Both the position numbers and the translations under genes were made by a program. Shown piece after piece: positions 23,769 to 33,453 of a DNA stretch of 64,000 bases. A model generated the notes under the pieces. That model worked only from the letters and a program-made list of their open reading frames with translations. It was not told the DNA's origin and made no database searches. Source of the DNA: an uncultured Clostridia bacterium (GTDB lineage Bacteria; Bacillota; Clostridia; UMGS1810); NCBI GenBank assembly GCA_934463165.1, contig CAKSJG010000002.1, positions 248,001 through 312,000 of the forward strand, written 5' to 3'. Within the stretch, counting starts at the first letter, position 1. Every line of letters begins with the position of its first letter.

Positions 23769-26402
23769 TTATTTGAGCTTTTCAAGGCTCTGTTTTACTT
23801 CTTCAAGCATCTTTGTATATTTAACACCTTTTGCTTTTTCTTCTTCAACAACATGCGCCGGTGCTTTTGCAACAAATCCGGCATTGCCGAGCTTGCCCTC
23901 AACACGTTTTATTTCGCCCTCAAGAGTTTTGAGTTCTTTTGTTAACCTTTCAATTTCTTTTTCTCTGTCAACAAGGTCATTGAGCGGAATATAGATTGTC
24001 GCCCCCTCAACAACAACGTTTACGGCATTTTCTGCCACTTCGTCGGCACTGTCCTCTATGACCGTCTCCGATGCTGAAGCAAGTTTTTCAAAGTATGGTG
24101 CGCTTTTATCAAACAATGCTTTATTATCGGTTACGATTATAAGCTTAGCTTTTCTTGACGGTACAACATTCATCTGTGAACGTATGTTTCTTACGCTTCT
24201 GATTGCATCCATGATAACTTCCATGTTTTTCTTATCATCGGAATAGTCAAGCGCCGGATCGTATTCGGGCCACGAGCTTATCATGATGCTTTTCTCTCCC
24301 GTGGGAAGATACGAGAATATCTCTTCCGTAATAAAGGGCATAAAAGGATGCAGGAGCTTCAGCGCGCCGACAAGAACAAAACTGAGCACTTGCTGCGCCG
24401 TCTTATCCGCACCCGTTTTTTCATAAAGTCTCGGTTTTACAAGCTCAATATACCAATCGCAGTAATCATCCCATATGAAATCATAAAGTTTTGCTGCGGC
24501 AACACCGAGTTCGAATTTATCAAGATTTTCGGTAACTTCTTTTATAAGCGCATTATATTTTGAAAGAATCCATTTATCTTCTTTTTTAAGCTCCGATGCA
24601 TCAGGAAGCTCTATGCTATCCGTATCAAGATTCATAAGAAGAAATCTTGACGCATTCCATATCTTATTTGCAAAGTTACGGCTTGCTTCAACTCTTTCAT
24701 TATAAAAACGCATATCATTTCCGGGGGAATTACCCGAAGCAAGAGTAAATCTAAGTGCGTCGGCGCCGTAATCCTTAATTACTTCAAGCGGATCAATACC
24801 GTTGCCGAGTGATTTGCTCATCTTTCTGCCCTGACTGTCACGAACAATACCGTGTATGAAAACATGCTTAAACGGTTCTTTATTCATATGCTCCATACCG
24901 GAGAATATCATACGTGCAACCCAGAAGAATATTATATCATATCCGGTAACAAGAACACTTGTCGGATAGAATTTTTTAAGATCGTCGGTCCCTTCGGGCC
25001 AGCCGAGAGTGGAGAAAGGCCATAAAGCAGAGCTGAACCATGTATCGAGAACATCGCTCTCCTGATTAACCTTTCCGCCGCAATGAGGGCAAACCGTAAC
25101 TTCATCGGCAGATACGGTTGTCTTGCCGCAATCCTCACAGTAGAATGCAGGGATTCTGTGACCCCACCAAAGCTGACGGGAAATGCACCAATCGTGGACA
25201 TTCTCCATCCAGTTCATATATGTTTTGCTGAATCTTTCGGGAACAAACTTGATTGTTCCGTCTTTTACAACATCTATTGCCCTTTCGGCAAGCGGTTTCA
25301 TCTTTACGAACCACTGTTTTGAGATAATCGGCTCAACCGTAGTGCCGCATCTGTAGCACTGACCAACATTATGTTTATGCGGAACAACCTTTACAAGATA
25401 TCCCTGCTCCTTTAAGTCCTCAACCATTTGCTTTCTTGCCTCGTAGCGGTCAAGTCCTTCGTATTTTCCGCCGTATGAATTGATAGTGGCATCATCGTTC
25501 AAGACCTTGATCTGCTCAAGGTTATGTCTCATACCGACTTCAAAATCATTGGGGTCATGAGCAGGCGTAATTTTAACGCAGCCCGTTCCGAATTCCATGT
25601 CGACATATTCATCGGCAACAACCGGGATTTCACGACCCACAAGGGGAAGTATGAGCATTTTTCCGACAAGATGCTTATACCTTTCATCATCGGGATGAAC
25701 GGCAACAGCCGTATCTCCCAAAAGAGTTTCGGGTCTTGTGGTTGCTATTTCAACAACCTCGTCACTGTCTTTTACGGGATAGTTTATATGCCAGAAATAT
25801 CCTTCCTGCTCCGCATATTCAACCTCAGCGTCCGAAAGCGCGGTTATACAATGCGGACACCAGTTTATAATTCTGCTGCCCTGATATATAAGCCCCTTGT
25901 TATATAAATTAACAAAAACTTTTTTTACGGCCTCGCTGCAGCCCTCATCCATGGTAAAACGTTCTCTTGACCAATCGCATGACGATCCGAGCTTTTTAAG
26001 CTGATTAATTATGCGCGAGCCGAATTTTTCTTTCCAATCCCATACACGTTCAAGAAACTTTTCTCTGCCGAGGTCATATCTTGTGAGTCCTTCTTCTTTT
26101 CTTAAGGTCTCTTCAACCTTAATCTGCGTTGCTATTCCGGCATGGTCTGTTCCCGGAATCCAGAGCGCTTCATATCCGCTCATTCTCTTGTAACGGATTA
26201 AAATGTCCTGAAGTGTTTCATCAAGAGCATGACCCATATGGAGCTGACCCGTGACATTCGGAGGAGGTATGACTATGGTAAACGGTTCTTTTTTGCTTTT
26301 TGCATCCGCTTTAAAATATCCGTTATCTACCCAATCGGCATATATTCTGTCTTCTACCTCTGCCGGATTGTAGGTTTTGGCAAGTTCCTTTTTGATTTTC
26401 AT
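23769..26402 (-). CDS. valS: Valine--tRNA ligase
   Basis: Class I synthetase of 877 residues with the HIGH motif as HMGH in PPPNVTGQLHMGHA, the KMSKS motif in QGRKMSKSLGNGIDPLEV, the CP1 editing domain (TTRPETLLGDTAVAVHPDDERY) and the C-terminal coiled coil (REKEIERLTKELKTLEGEI). Zinc-ligand Cys pairs are visible (CPHC, CEDC). No T-box is visible upstream, although the preceding spacer is only 17 bases. Confidence 0.97.
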   Translation of the reverse strand: MKIKKELAKTYNPAEVEDRIYADWVDNGYFKADAKSKKEPFTIVIPPPNVTGQLHMGHALDETLQDILIRYKRMSGYEALWIPGTDHAGIATQIKVEETLRKEEGLTRYDLGREKFLERVWDWKEKFGSRIINQLKKLGSSCDWSRERFTMDEGCSEAVKKVFVNLYNKGLIYQGSRIINWCPHCITALSDAEVEYAEQEGYFWHINYPVKDSDEVVEIATTRPETLLGDTAVAVHPDDERYKHLVGKMLILPLVGREIPVVADEYVDMEFGTGCVKITPAHDPNDFEVGMRHNLEQIKVLNDDATINSYGGKYEGLDRYEARKQMVEDLKEQGYLVKVVPHKHNVGQCYRCGTTVEPIISKQWFVKMKPLAERAIDVVKDGTIKFVPERFSKTYMNWMENVHDWCISRQLWWGHRIPAFYCEDCGKTTVSADEVTVCPHCGGKVNQESDVLDTWFSSALWPFSTLGWPEGTDDLKKFYPTSVLVTGYDIIFFWVARMIFSGMEHMNKEPFKHVFIHGIVRDSQGRKMSKSLGNGIDPLEVIKDYGADALRFTLASGNSPGNDMRFYNERVEASRNFANKIWNASRFLLMNLDTDSIELPDASELKKEDKWILSKYNALIKEVTENLDKFELGVAAAKLYDFIWDDYCDWYIELVKPRLYEKTGADKTAQQVLSFVLVGALKLLHPFMPFITEEIFSYLPTGEKSIMISSWPEYDPALDYSDDKKNMEVIMDAIRSVRNIRSQMNVVPSRKAKLIIVTDNKALFDKSAPYFEKLASASETVIEDSADEVAENAVNVVVEGATIYIPLNDLVDREKEIERLTKELKTLEGEIKRVEGKLGNAGFVAKAPAHVVEEEKAKGVKYTKMLEEVKQSLEKLK

Positions 26403-26419
26403 TGTTTTATCTCCCTCTG

Positions 26420-26599
26420 CTACATGCTGAAAATAATTATTGCGGCGGCAAGCACAAATGCAAATCCGACAAGCTTTATATATACTATGTCGGCCTCATT
26501 CACCTCGCGCTTTCCGCTCAGAATAAGCTCTGCAATTTTACGCGAAAAAAATGTTATCATTGCTCCGAAAACCATAAGTATGCATATTACAAGTTTCAT
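26420..26599 (-). CDS. Small two-helix membrane protein
   Basis: The 59-residue protein consists of two membrane helices (LVICILMVFGAMITFF and LVGFAFVLAAAIIIFSM) joined by a charged loop. I choose the ATG at 26599, which has GGTGA just upstream; a TTG six codons earlier is possible. It lies between pfkA (33 bases) and valS (17 bases) on the same strand and is probably cotranscribed. No family recognised. Confidence 0.65.
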   Translation of the reverse strand: MKLVICILMVFGAMITFFSRKIAELILSGKREVNEADIVYIKLVGFAFVLAAAIIIFSM

Positions 26600-26632
26600 T
26601 TGTTCACCGTCCGTCAATATATTCAGCTTTAA

Positions 26633-27619
26633 TTACGATCTTGAAAGTTTAAAGATGAGTTTATAGTCCTCATCCGAAATTGTCTTTTTCATTGCAAGTC
26701 CCTCATTGATATCGACATCGTCAATCTTTCCGTCCTTAACAATTACAACTCTGTTTGACTTGCCCTCTTTAAGAAGATCTATAGCTTTCATACCCATCTG
26801 TGCGGCAATTACGCGGTCTCTCATTGACGGGCTTCCTCCGCGCTGAATATGACCGAGAATTGTAGCTCTTGTTTCAACGCCGGTGAGGCTTTCTATCTTC
26901 TTTGCAATTTCAAACGAATGTCCTATTCCCTCTGCCGAAATTATGATGTGGTGCTTTTTGCCCACTGCCTGAGCCTTATTGATGTCGACAACAATTCTGT
27001 CTACGATTTCATCAACGGAATATGCACTGTCTTTTTCGGGAACAAGAACCATTTCGGCACCTGTTGCAAGTGCGACATCAACAGCAATATAACCGGCACC
27101 TCTGCCCATAACCTCAATGATAGAGCATCTCTGATGGCTTGTAGCCGTATCTCTTACCTTATCGACAGCATCCATGGCTGTGTTAAGCGCCGTATCGTAT
27201 CCGATTGTATACTCCGTGCATGAAATATCATTGTCTATTGTTCCGGGAATGCCTATTGTCGGCAATCCGCTGTTTGTAAGCTTCTGAGCGCCTCTGAAAG
27301 ATCCGTCACCGCCGATTACGACAAGTGCGTCAAGACCATATTCCTTTGCTGTCTTAACAGCGGTCTGAATGCCCTCGGGAGTTGCGAACTGTGCGCTTCT
27401 TGCCGTCTGCAGAACGGTTCCTCCTCTTTGAATGAGGTCGCTTACGCTCTTTGCGTCCATTTCAACAAATTCGCCTCTTAAAAGACCGTGATAACCGCGT
27501 TCAACACCTATCATTTTAAACCCGTTTGCGATACCGCATCTTACTATTGATCTTATAGCTGCATTCATACCGGGAGCGTCTCCGCCGCTTGTAAGAACAC
27601 CGATTTTTTTAATATCCAT
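26633..27619 (-). CDS. pfkA: ATP-dependent 6-phosphofructokinase
   Basis: Glycolytic enzyme of 328 residues. The ATP site begins GVLTSGGDAPGMNAAIR and continues VIGGDGSFRGA. The catalytic Asp is in GIPGTIDNDI, with later motifs EVMGRGAGYIAVDVALATGAE and LGHIQRGGSPS. The Gly after GGD at the ATP site supports ATP over PPi as donor. Confidence 0.96.
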   Translation of the reverse strand: MDIKKIGVLTSGGDAPGMNAAIRSIVRCGIANGFKMIGVERGYHGLLRGEFVEMDAKSVSDLIQRGGTVLQTARSAQFATPEGIQTAVKTAKEYGLDALVVIGGDGSFRGAQKLTNSGLPTIGIPGTIDNDISCTEYTIGYDTALNTAMDAVDKVRDTATSHQRCSIIEVMGRGAGYIAVDVALATGAEMVLVPEKDSAYSVDEIVDRIVVDINKAQAVGKKHHIIISAEGIGHSFEIAKKIESLTGVETRATILGHIQRGGSPSMRDRVIAAQMGMKAIDLLKEGKSNRVVIVKDGKIDDVDINEGLAMKKTISDEDYKLIFKLSRS

Positions 27620-27717
27620 TTTTCATCCATGCCTTTCCGCCCGAAAAATTTATTAAAACACGCACCGCGCTTCGGGCATGCGCCGCACATAAAATTTAAA
27701 CAATATTCAAATTATAA

Positions 27718-27945
27718 TCAGTCACCGGATTCTATCATTCCGTGTTTTGTATAAACAGCTGCTCTGCCGTTAATTTTCATTGCAGATGTGATCTCGGTAA
27801 ACTGCGCAACATAAACCTGACCTTTGTCAAGTTTTTCGGTATGATGGAACTTTGTATCTCTGCCTCTTGTAAGACCCATGATATTGACTCCGTCCTCAAG
27901 AGCTTTGATAACGATATAATCATCGCCTTTTTCGGGATAGTCCAT
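27718..27945 (-). CDS. mtrB: TRAP-family tryptophan RNA-binding attenuation protein
   Basis: The 75-residue protein aligns along its whole length with B. subtilis TRAP: YIVIKALEDGVNIMGLTRG, DTKFHHTEKLDKGQVYVAQFTE, TSAMKINGRAA. TRAP forms an 11-subunit ring that, with tryptophan, binds GAG/UAG repeats. Of the three residues known to be essential for RNA binding in B. subtilis (K37, K56, R58), the two Lys are kept (here K38, K57) but the Arg is Asn (N59), with an Arg two residues later. The ATG at 27945 has GGAGTG upstream; a GTG at 27954 lies inside that site. It has its own promoter. Confidence 0.9.
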   Translation of the reverse strand: MDYPEKGDDYIVIKALEDGVNIMGLTRGRDTKFHHTEKLDKGQVYVAQFTEITSAMKINGRAAVYTKHGMIESGD

Positions 27946-27994
27946 TTTTATCACTCCATTCTGTCATTTTCCCACTTAAAACCGCTATTGTTAT

Positions 27995-28023
27995 AATATA
28001 TACTATTTTTCAATAAAAATCAA
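27995..28023 (-). promoter_or_regulatory. Promoter of mtrB
   Basis: Minus strand TTGATT (28023-28018), 17 bases, TATATT (28000-27995). Confidence 0.65.
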
Positions 28024-28068
28024 GTGTATTTGCATAATTTCGTTGTTTTTTATATATATTTTTCAAAT

Positions 28069-31000
28069 TTATTTTTTTATTTTAACATTTCCCGATCCGA
28101 GTATATCACACAATTTAAGATAAACGTTTTCATCCAAAGTTATACCGTGAGCTTCATCGGAGCATATAAGCCTGCCGCTTTTGCCGAAATATATATATAC
28201 CTTGCTTTCTCCGCGGCACGGTTCCAGAATGTTTTTGACCGTTTCATACAATGACATATCATCAATTTTTAAATATAACGATTTACCGCCGAAATCCTCT
28301 GCTTCGTCCAGCAAACGTGCAGAGATAAGATTAAGTTCACCCACTGATTCGCCGTCTTTGAAGTTTACCGTTACCAACGCCTGAATAACGCTGCCGTCTT
28401 TAAGAATGTCGCGGCATTTGGAAAGCGTCTTTTCGAATGCAACCGCATCGGCAAATCCCGAAAAATCGGAAATTTTAAACGAAGAAAGTATTTTTCCGCT
28501 TTTGGTGCGGCGAACGGAAAAGCCTGATATTCTGCCGCACACGGTTATTTTTGACGAATCCGCGGAAACATCTTCAACGATAGAAGCTATGCTTCTGTCC
28601 GAAAATGCTTCAACCTTAAATCTGTACGGATCGAGAGGATGCCCGGTAAAATACATTCCCGTGCATTCATATTCAAATGAGAGCCTGTCCTCCTTTGAAA
28701 AATCATCAATATTCTTTTCCGTAAATTCACCGTCTCCCACAGCAGAGGTATCGGCGAACCAACTCAGCTGACCCGAAAGTTCATTTCTGATATCAGACGA
28801 GTACCTGTCAATGATTTTTTCATAATTGTATAAAAGCACTCTTCTGTTCGGATAAAGCGAATCAAAGCATCCGCTTTTTATCATGTATTCAATGCATCTT
28901 TTGTTGAGATCATAGCGGCACATTCTTTTTATAAAATCGGTAAAGCTTATAAACGTACCTCTTTCCTCTCTTTCCGACTCTATCTGATACGGAAATTTTG
29001 TACCGACATTTTTTATCCAGCAGAATCCGAAACGCACATTATTTCCCTCGGGGTTAAAATGTACACGGCTTTTGTTTATATCGGGTTTTAAAACGCGTAT
29101 ACCGTATTTTGAAAACGAAGATATATATTTTAACGCTTTATTCTGATATCCGGCATAATTCTTTAATACCGCGGCGAGATACTGTACCGGGTAATGTGCT
29201 TTCAGATATGCCGTTGTGTATGCAATGTGTGCATAACATGCCGCGTGGGATTTGTTAAATGCGTATTTTGCAAAATCGGTAAGCGAATCAAAAATTTCGT
29301 TTGCGCATTTTTCGTCCACTCCGCGCCTGAGAGCCCCAGCGATAATTATTTTACCGTTCTTTTCCTGACCTCGGATGAATACCTCACGCTCGGCAAGCAT
29401 AACATCCTGCTTTTTTTTCGACATCGCACGGCGTACAATATCGGCACGCCCGAGAGAATATCCCGCAAGAGTACGCACAATCTGCATAACCTGCTCCTGA
29501 TAAACTACAACGCCGTATGTTGGCTCAAGAATAGGCTTAAGAAGAGGGTGCGCGTATTTAATTTCTTTCGGATTGTTATAATTCTTCAGAAACAGCGGTA
29601 TCTGATCCATAGGTCCCGGCCTGTATATAGATGTAGTGATAATGATATCCTCAACGTATTTCGGTTTGAACTTTCTCAAAAAAGACTGCAGTCCGGGATT
29701 TTCAAGCTGGAATACTGCATCGGTATCACCGGATTTTATTAAATTAAATGTTGCCTCATCGTCATACGGTATTTTACTTATATCAAAATCCGCATTTTTC
29801 GCAAGGCTGATGAGTTTGCATGCATCGTCTATAACCGTCAGATTTCTGAGGCCCAAAAAGTCCATTTTTAAAAGGCCTATCTTTTCAAGTGATGACATAC
29901 CGTATTGCGTTATGAAACCCGAATCGCCCTTTTGAAGCGGAACATAATCCGTAAGATTCCTGTCGCTTATAACTATCCCTGCGGCATGGGTTGAAGCATT
30001 TCGCGGATAGCCTTCAATTTTAAGAGCAATGTCAATCATTCGTCTGATATCAGACCTGTCTTCATACATTTTTTTGAGTTCATACGAATTTTCTATCGCA
30101 TCTCTGAGCATGATTTTGGGAAGAGACGGTATGCATCTTGTAACGGCATTCACATCGGACGGAGAAATTCCGAGAACCCTGCCGACATCCTTAACCGCAG
30201 CGCGCGCGGCAAGTGTTCCGAATGTTATGATTTGAGCGACTCTTTCGCTGCCGTATTTTTTTATGACATATTCGCGGACTTCATCACGTCTGCGATAACA
30301 AAAGTCAATATCTATATCGGGCATGGTGACCCTTTCGATATTTAAAAACCTTTCAAAAATCAATCCGTATTTTATCGGGTCAATCTCCGTGATGTTAAGC
30401 GCATACGAAACTATGCTTCCGGCAGCCGATCCTCTTCCCGGGCCAACCGGTATACCGTTATCCTTGGCATATTTTATGAAATCGTATACAATCAGAAAAT
30501 AGTCCGTAAATCCCATTTTGTTTATTACATCAAGCTCCCGGTGCAGTCTTTTGAAAATATTTTCATCGGGCTCTTTGTATTTTTTCTTTATTCCGTCCAT
30601 GCAAAGTTTTTCAAGATATTCTTCATGCGTAAGGGATGTATTTATCTCCGCTTTGGGCAAATGCATTTTGTCGGTATCAAAATATACATTGCATCGCTTT
30701 GCAATTTTAAGAGTATTTTCCGTTGCTTCGGTCATATCCGCAAAAAGTTCTTTCATATCATCATCGGATTTAAACCAATACTCTGTCTCTTTCATTTTAA
30801 GCCTGTCAGGATCGGAAAGTTTTTTCCCGGTTTGAATACACATCAGGACGTCTTGAGTTTCCGCGTCCTTTTTTTCTACATAATGAACATCATTTGTTGC
30901 AACAAGAGGAAGCTTCAGATCTCTCGAAAGCTTTTTCATGCATTCTCTTACCATCTCCTCCTCCGGGATACCGTGATTCTGAACCTCCAGGAAAAAGTTA

Positions 31001-31500
31001 TTACTGCCGAAAATACCGCTTAAAAGCTTTGCTTTTTCAAAAGCAGCCTCATAACCCGATTCAAGATATGCCGATGCAACATCCCCTCTGAGGCATCCGC
31101 TCAGCGCTATAAGACCCTCACCGTATTTTTTTAAAAGCTCTGTATCGACGCGCGGTTTATAATAAAATCCGTCTTCTGTAGCCTGTGTCACCAGACGGAT
31201 TAAATTTTTATATCCTGTGTTATTTTCACACAAAAGTACGAGATGACCGTATTTTTTATCGCCGTTTCTTTCAAAACGCGAATTTAAAGAGGTATACACC
31301 TCACAACCGATTATGGGTTTTACTCCGCTTTTCAATGCCGAAAAATAAAAATCCATAACCCCGTACATCACTCCGTGATCGGTTATGGCAACAGAATTCA
31401 TATTAAATTTTTTTGCACACTCAATAACGCCGTCTATATCGGCGGCGCCGTCCAAAAGGCTGTATTGAGTGTGCAAATGAAGATGAACAAAATCGCTCAT
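28069..31500 (-). CDS. dnaE: DNA polymerase III alpha subunit, DnaE type
   Basis: Replicative polymerase of 1143 residues. The N-terminal PHP domain is clear (HLHLHTQYSLLDGAADI, ITDHGVMYG). The catalytic palm has VGPGRGSAAGSIVSY and PDIDIDFCYRRRDEV, and a helix-hairpin-helix / OB-fold C terminus follows (KITVCGRISGFSVRRTKSGK). DnaE-type chains in Firmicutes usually work beside PolC. It overlaps whiA by four bases (ATGA) and ends the hprK operon. Confidence 0.96.
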   Translation of the reverse strand: MSDFVHLHLHTQYSLLDGAADIDGVIECAKKFNMNSVAITDHGVMYGVMDFYFSALKSGVKPIIGCEVYTSLNSRFERNGDKKYGHLVLLCENNTGYKNLIRLVTQATEDGFYYKPRVDTELLKKYGEGLIALSGCLRGDVASAYLESGYEAAFEKAKLLSGIFGSNNFFLEVQNHGIPEEEMVRECMKKLSRDLKLPLVATNDVHYVEKKDAETQDVLMCIQTGKKLSDPDRLKMKETEYWFKSDDDMKELFADMTEATENTLKIAKRCNVYFDTDKMHLPKAEINTSLTHEEYLEKLCMDGIKKKYKEPDENIFKRLHRELDVINKMGFTDYFLIVYDFIKYAKDNGIPVGPGRGSAAGSIVSYALNITEIDPIKYGLIFERFLNIERVTMPDIDIDFCYRRRDEVREYVIKKYGSERVAQIITFGTLAARAAVKDVGRVLGISPSDVNAVTRCIPSLPKIMLRDAIENSYELKKMYEDRSDIRRMIDIALKIEGYPRNASTHAAGIVISDRNLTDYVPLQKGDSGFITQYGMSSLEKIGLLKMDFLGLRNLTVIDDACKLISLAKNADFDISKIPYDDEATFNLIKSGDTDAVFQLENPGLQSFLRKFKPKYVEDIIITTSIYRPGPMDQIPLFLKNYNNPKEIKYAHPLLKPILEPTYGVVVYQEQVMQIVRTLAGYSLGRADIVRRAMSKKKQDVMLAEREVFIRGQEKNGKIIIAGALRRGVDEKCANEIFDSLTDFAKYAFNKSHAACYAHIAYTTAYLKAHYPVQYLAAVLKNYAGYQNKALKYISSFSKYGIRVLKPDINKSRVHFNPEGNNVRFGFCWIKNVGTKFPYQIESEREERGTFISFTDFIKRMCRYDLNKRCIEYMIKSGCFDSLYPNRRVLLYNYEKIIDRYSSDIRNELSGQLSWFADTSAVGDGEFTEKNIDDFSKEDRLSFEYECTGMYFTGHPLDPYRFKVEAFSDRSIASIVEDVSADSSKITVCGRISGFSVRRTKSGKILSSFKISDFSGFADAVAFEKTLSKCRDILKDGSVIQALVTVNFKDGESVGELNLISARLLDEAEDFGGKSLYLKIDDMSLYETVKNILEPCRGESKVYIYFGKSGRLICSDEAHGITLDENVYLKLCDILGSGNVKIKK

Positions 31501-32444
31501 AAATTTTTCTGTCCTCTGTATTTTTCTGCAAGCTCCACAAGCTTTCTGAGTCTGTGATTCACTCCCGATTTTCCGATCGGGGGATTCATCATTGCCCCAA
31601 GCTCCGCAAGGCTCAATTCGCGGTATTTAAGTCTGCAATCCGCAATTTCTCTGAGCTGCTCACTTTGTTTTTCCAAAATTCCGAGACGCTGCAGCTTCTC
31701 GATTGCGTCACACTGCTTATGAGATGCGTCAACCGTTTTGTCTATATTTGCATTATCACAGTTAATTCTTCGGTTTATCGAGTTTCGCATATCTTTCATT
31801 ATTTTTATGTTGTGATATTCCATAAGCGAATCAAACGCTCCGAGGGACGCAAGAATATCTGATATTTCACTGCCGTTTTTAAAATATATAACATAACTGT
31901 TTTTACGCATTGTACACTTTGGATTAAATTCAATATCATTAAGCATCATACACAGCGAATCCGAAAGCTCGCTGCTTTGCGTTACAAACTCAAGATGACA
32001 GTTTTTACGCGGATTTATAACGGATCCGCACGAAATAAAGGCACCTCTTACAAAAGCCCTTATATCTGCCTTCGATTTTAAAAACGACATATAGGGTCTG
32101 AATTCTTCGAATCTGTCATATGTTTCGTTGTTATGAATCTGTCCGCATACACGAAGAAGCGCATTGACGGCGCTTTTTTCCGATATATTCACAAAATAAA
32201 CCGCACCGCTTGTGCTTCTGTTTATCTTAAGCACGGTTTTTATAAGACATTCGTTTTTGACAAGAGAATAAAAATGCCCGGCTATTTTGGGATTTTCGGT
32301 AGAAAATCTTATCAGGCATCCGCTGTCTCTGCGTATAAATTTTGCACCGCAGCAAAGCATGCCCATAAGACGGCATATCCGCTGGTGTTTTGTCGATTCA
32401 CTGTATTTAATTATTTCATTTTTGGTATCAGACGAAAATGACAA
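31497..32444 (-). CDS. whiA: WhiA-family protein
   Basis: The 315-residue protein has the WhiA order: a LAGLIDADG-like N-terminal part (RICRLMGMLCCGAKFI, FVRGAFISCGSVINPRKNCHLEFV) and a C-terminal helix-turn-helix (LSLAELGAMMNPPIGKSGVNHRLRKLVELA). In Streptomyces WhiA is a sporulation regulator; in Firmicutes it affects division and chromosome segregation. The context rapZ-yvcK-whiA is the conserved one. Its start touches the yvcK stop. Confidence 0.95.
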   Translation of the reverse strand: MSFSSDTKNEIIKYSESTKHQRICRLMGMLCCGAKFIRRDSGCLIRFSTENPKIAGHFYSLVKNECLIKTVLKINRSTSGAVYFVNISEKSAVNALLRVCGQIHNNETYDRFEEFRPYMSFLKSKADIRAFVRGAFISCGSVINPRKNCHLEFVTQSSELSDSLCMMLNDIEFNPKCTMRKNSYVIYFKNGSEISDILASLGAFDSLMEYHNIKIMKDMRNSINRRINCDNANIDKTVDASHKQCDAIEKLQRLGILEKQSEQLREIADCRLKYRELSLAELGAMMNPPIGKSGVNHRLRKLVELAEKYRGQKNL

Positions 32445-33443
32445 TTATTTGTCCTCTCCTTTTATCATGCATGCAATTTTTTCTATGAGAGCGGCAAGAC
32501 GGACATAATCGTGTCTGACCGTTGTCTCCCTCGGAAAATAAAGCAAATCACCGCTGACAAGCTTTACATCGGAGCCTTCAAAGCGTTTTTCGTCAAGCTC
32601 GACCGGAATTTTGTATTCCTTTTTATATCTGTCGCGGTATTTTTGCGGTATCGGTGCACTATTGGCAATGCAATAATCTATTACCGGGTATCTGATATGT
32701 CTTTCAAAGGCCTCAACATGGTCATATGCCTTGTAACCGTCGGTCTCGCCGCGCTGTGTCATGACATTGCATATGTATACCGCCTTTGCCTGTGATTTAT
32801 AAACCGCCTCGGCTATACCGCCGACAAGAAAGTTTGGCAAAAGACTTGTATAAAGACTGCCGGGACCTATTATAATCATATCTGCCGAAGCGATGGCGTC
32901 AAGAGCGTTTTTAAACGGTCTGACATCGGGCGGCACAAGTTCTACCTTTTCAATGGGAGAAGCGTTTTCTATCACGGCGCCCGGAATTGTCGACTCTCCG
33001 TTTATGATTTTGCCGTTTAAAAGCGTTGCTCTGAGCGAAACATCATCAAGCGTTACGGGCATAACTTCACCTTTAACCTTGAGTATGGAGCTCATCTGAT
33101 TTATTGCCATTTCAAAACTGCCCGTTATATCCGTCATTGCGGCAAGAAAAAGATTGCCGAAGCTCTGGTTTGACAAAGATCCCGATTTGAATCTGTAAGA
33201 AAAAAGCTCTTCCATAAGCGGCTGTCTTTCAGACAGCGCCGTTATACAGTTTCTTATATCCCCCGGGGGAAGTATATTCATATCGTGGCGTAAAATCCCG
33301 GAGCTTCCTCCGTCATCCGCAACCGTCACGATAACCGATATATTTTTAGTGAGCTGTTTGAGACCTCTCAGCATTACGGATAATCCCGATCCGCCGCCGA
33401 TTGCAACAACCTTCATATCCGAAAGCGCACTTTTAGAATTCAT
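32445..33443 (-). CDS. yvcK: Gluconeogenesis factor YvcK, CofD-like
   Basis: The 332-residue protein has the CofD-like nucleotide-binding pattern KVVAIGGGSGLSVMLRGLK, VTVADDGGSSGILRHDMNILPPGDIRNC and the late IIGPGSLYTSLLPNFLVGGIAEA. In B. subtilis YvcK binds UDP-GlcNAc and links carbon metabolism to the cell wall. It sits between rapZ and whiA as in most Firmicutes. Confidence 0.95.
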   Translation of the reverse strand: MNSKSALSDMKVVAIGGGSGLSVMLRGLKQLTKNISVIVTVADDGGSSGILRHDMNILPPGDIRNCITALSERQPLMEELFSYRFKSGSLSNQSFGNLFLAAMTDITGSFEMAINQMSSILKVKGEVMPVTLDDVSLRATLLNGKIINGESTIPGAVIENASPIEKVELVPPDVRPFKNALDAIASADMIIIGPGSLYTSLLPNFLVGGIAEAVYKSQAKAVYICNVMTQRGETDGYKAYDHVEAFERHIRYPVIDYCIANSAPIPQKYRDRYKKEYKIPVELDEKRFEGSDVKLVSGDLLYFPRETTVRHDYVRLAALIEKIACMIKGEDK

Positions 33444-33453
33444 GAAATCAGTC

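Noticed and set aside
26603..26720. T-box upstream of valS or its small upstream gene
   Set aside because: No GGGTGGTACCGCGG-like core is present and the spacers are only 13-33 bases.
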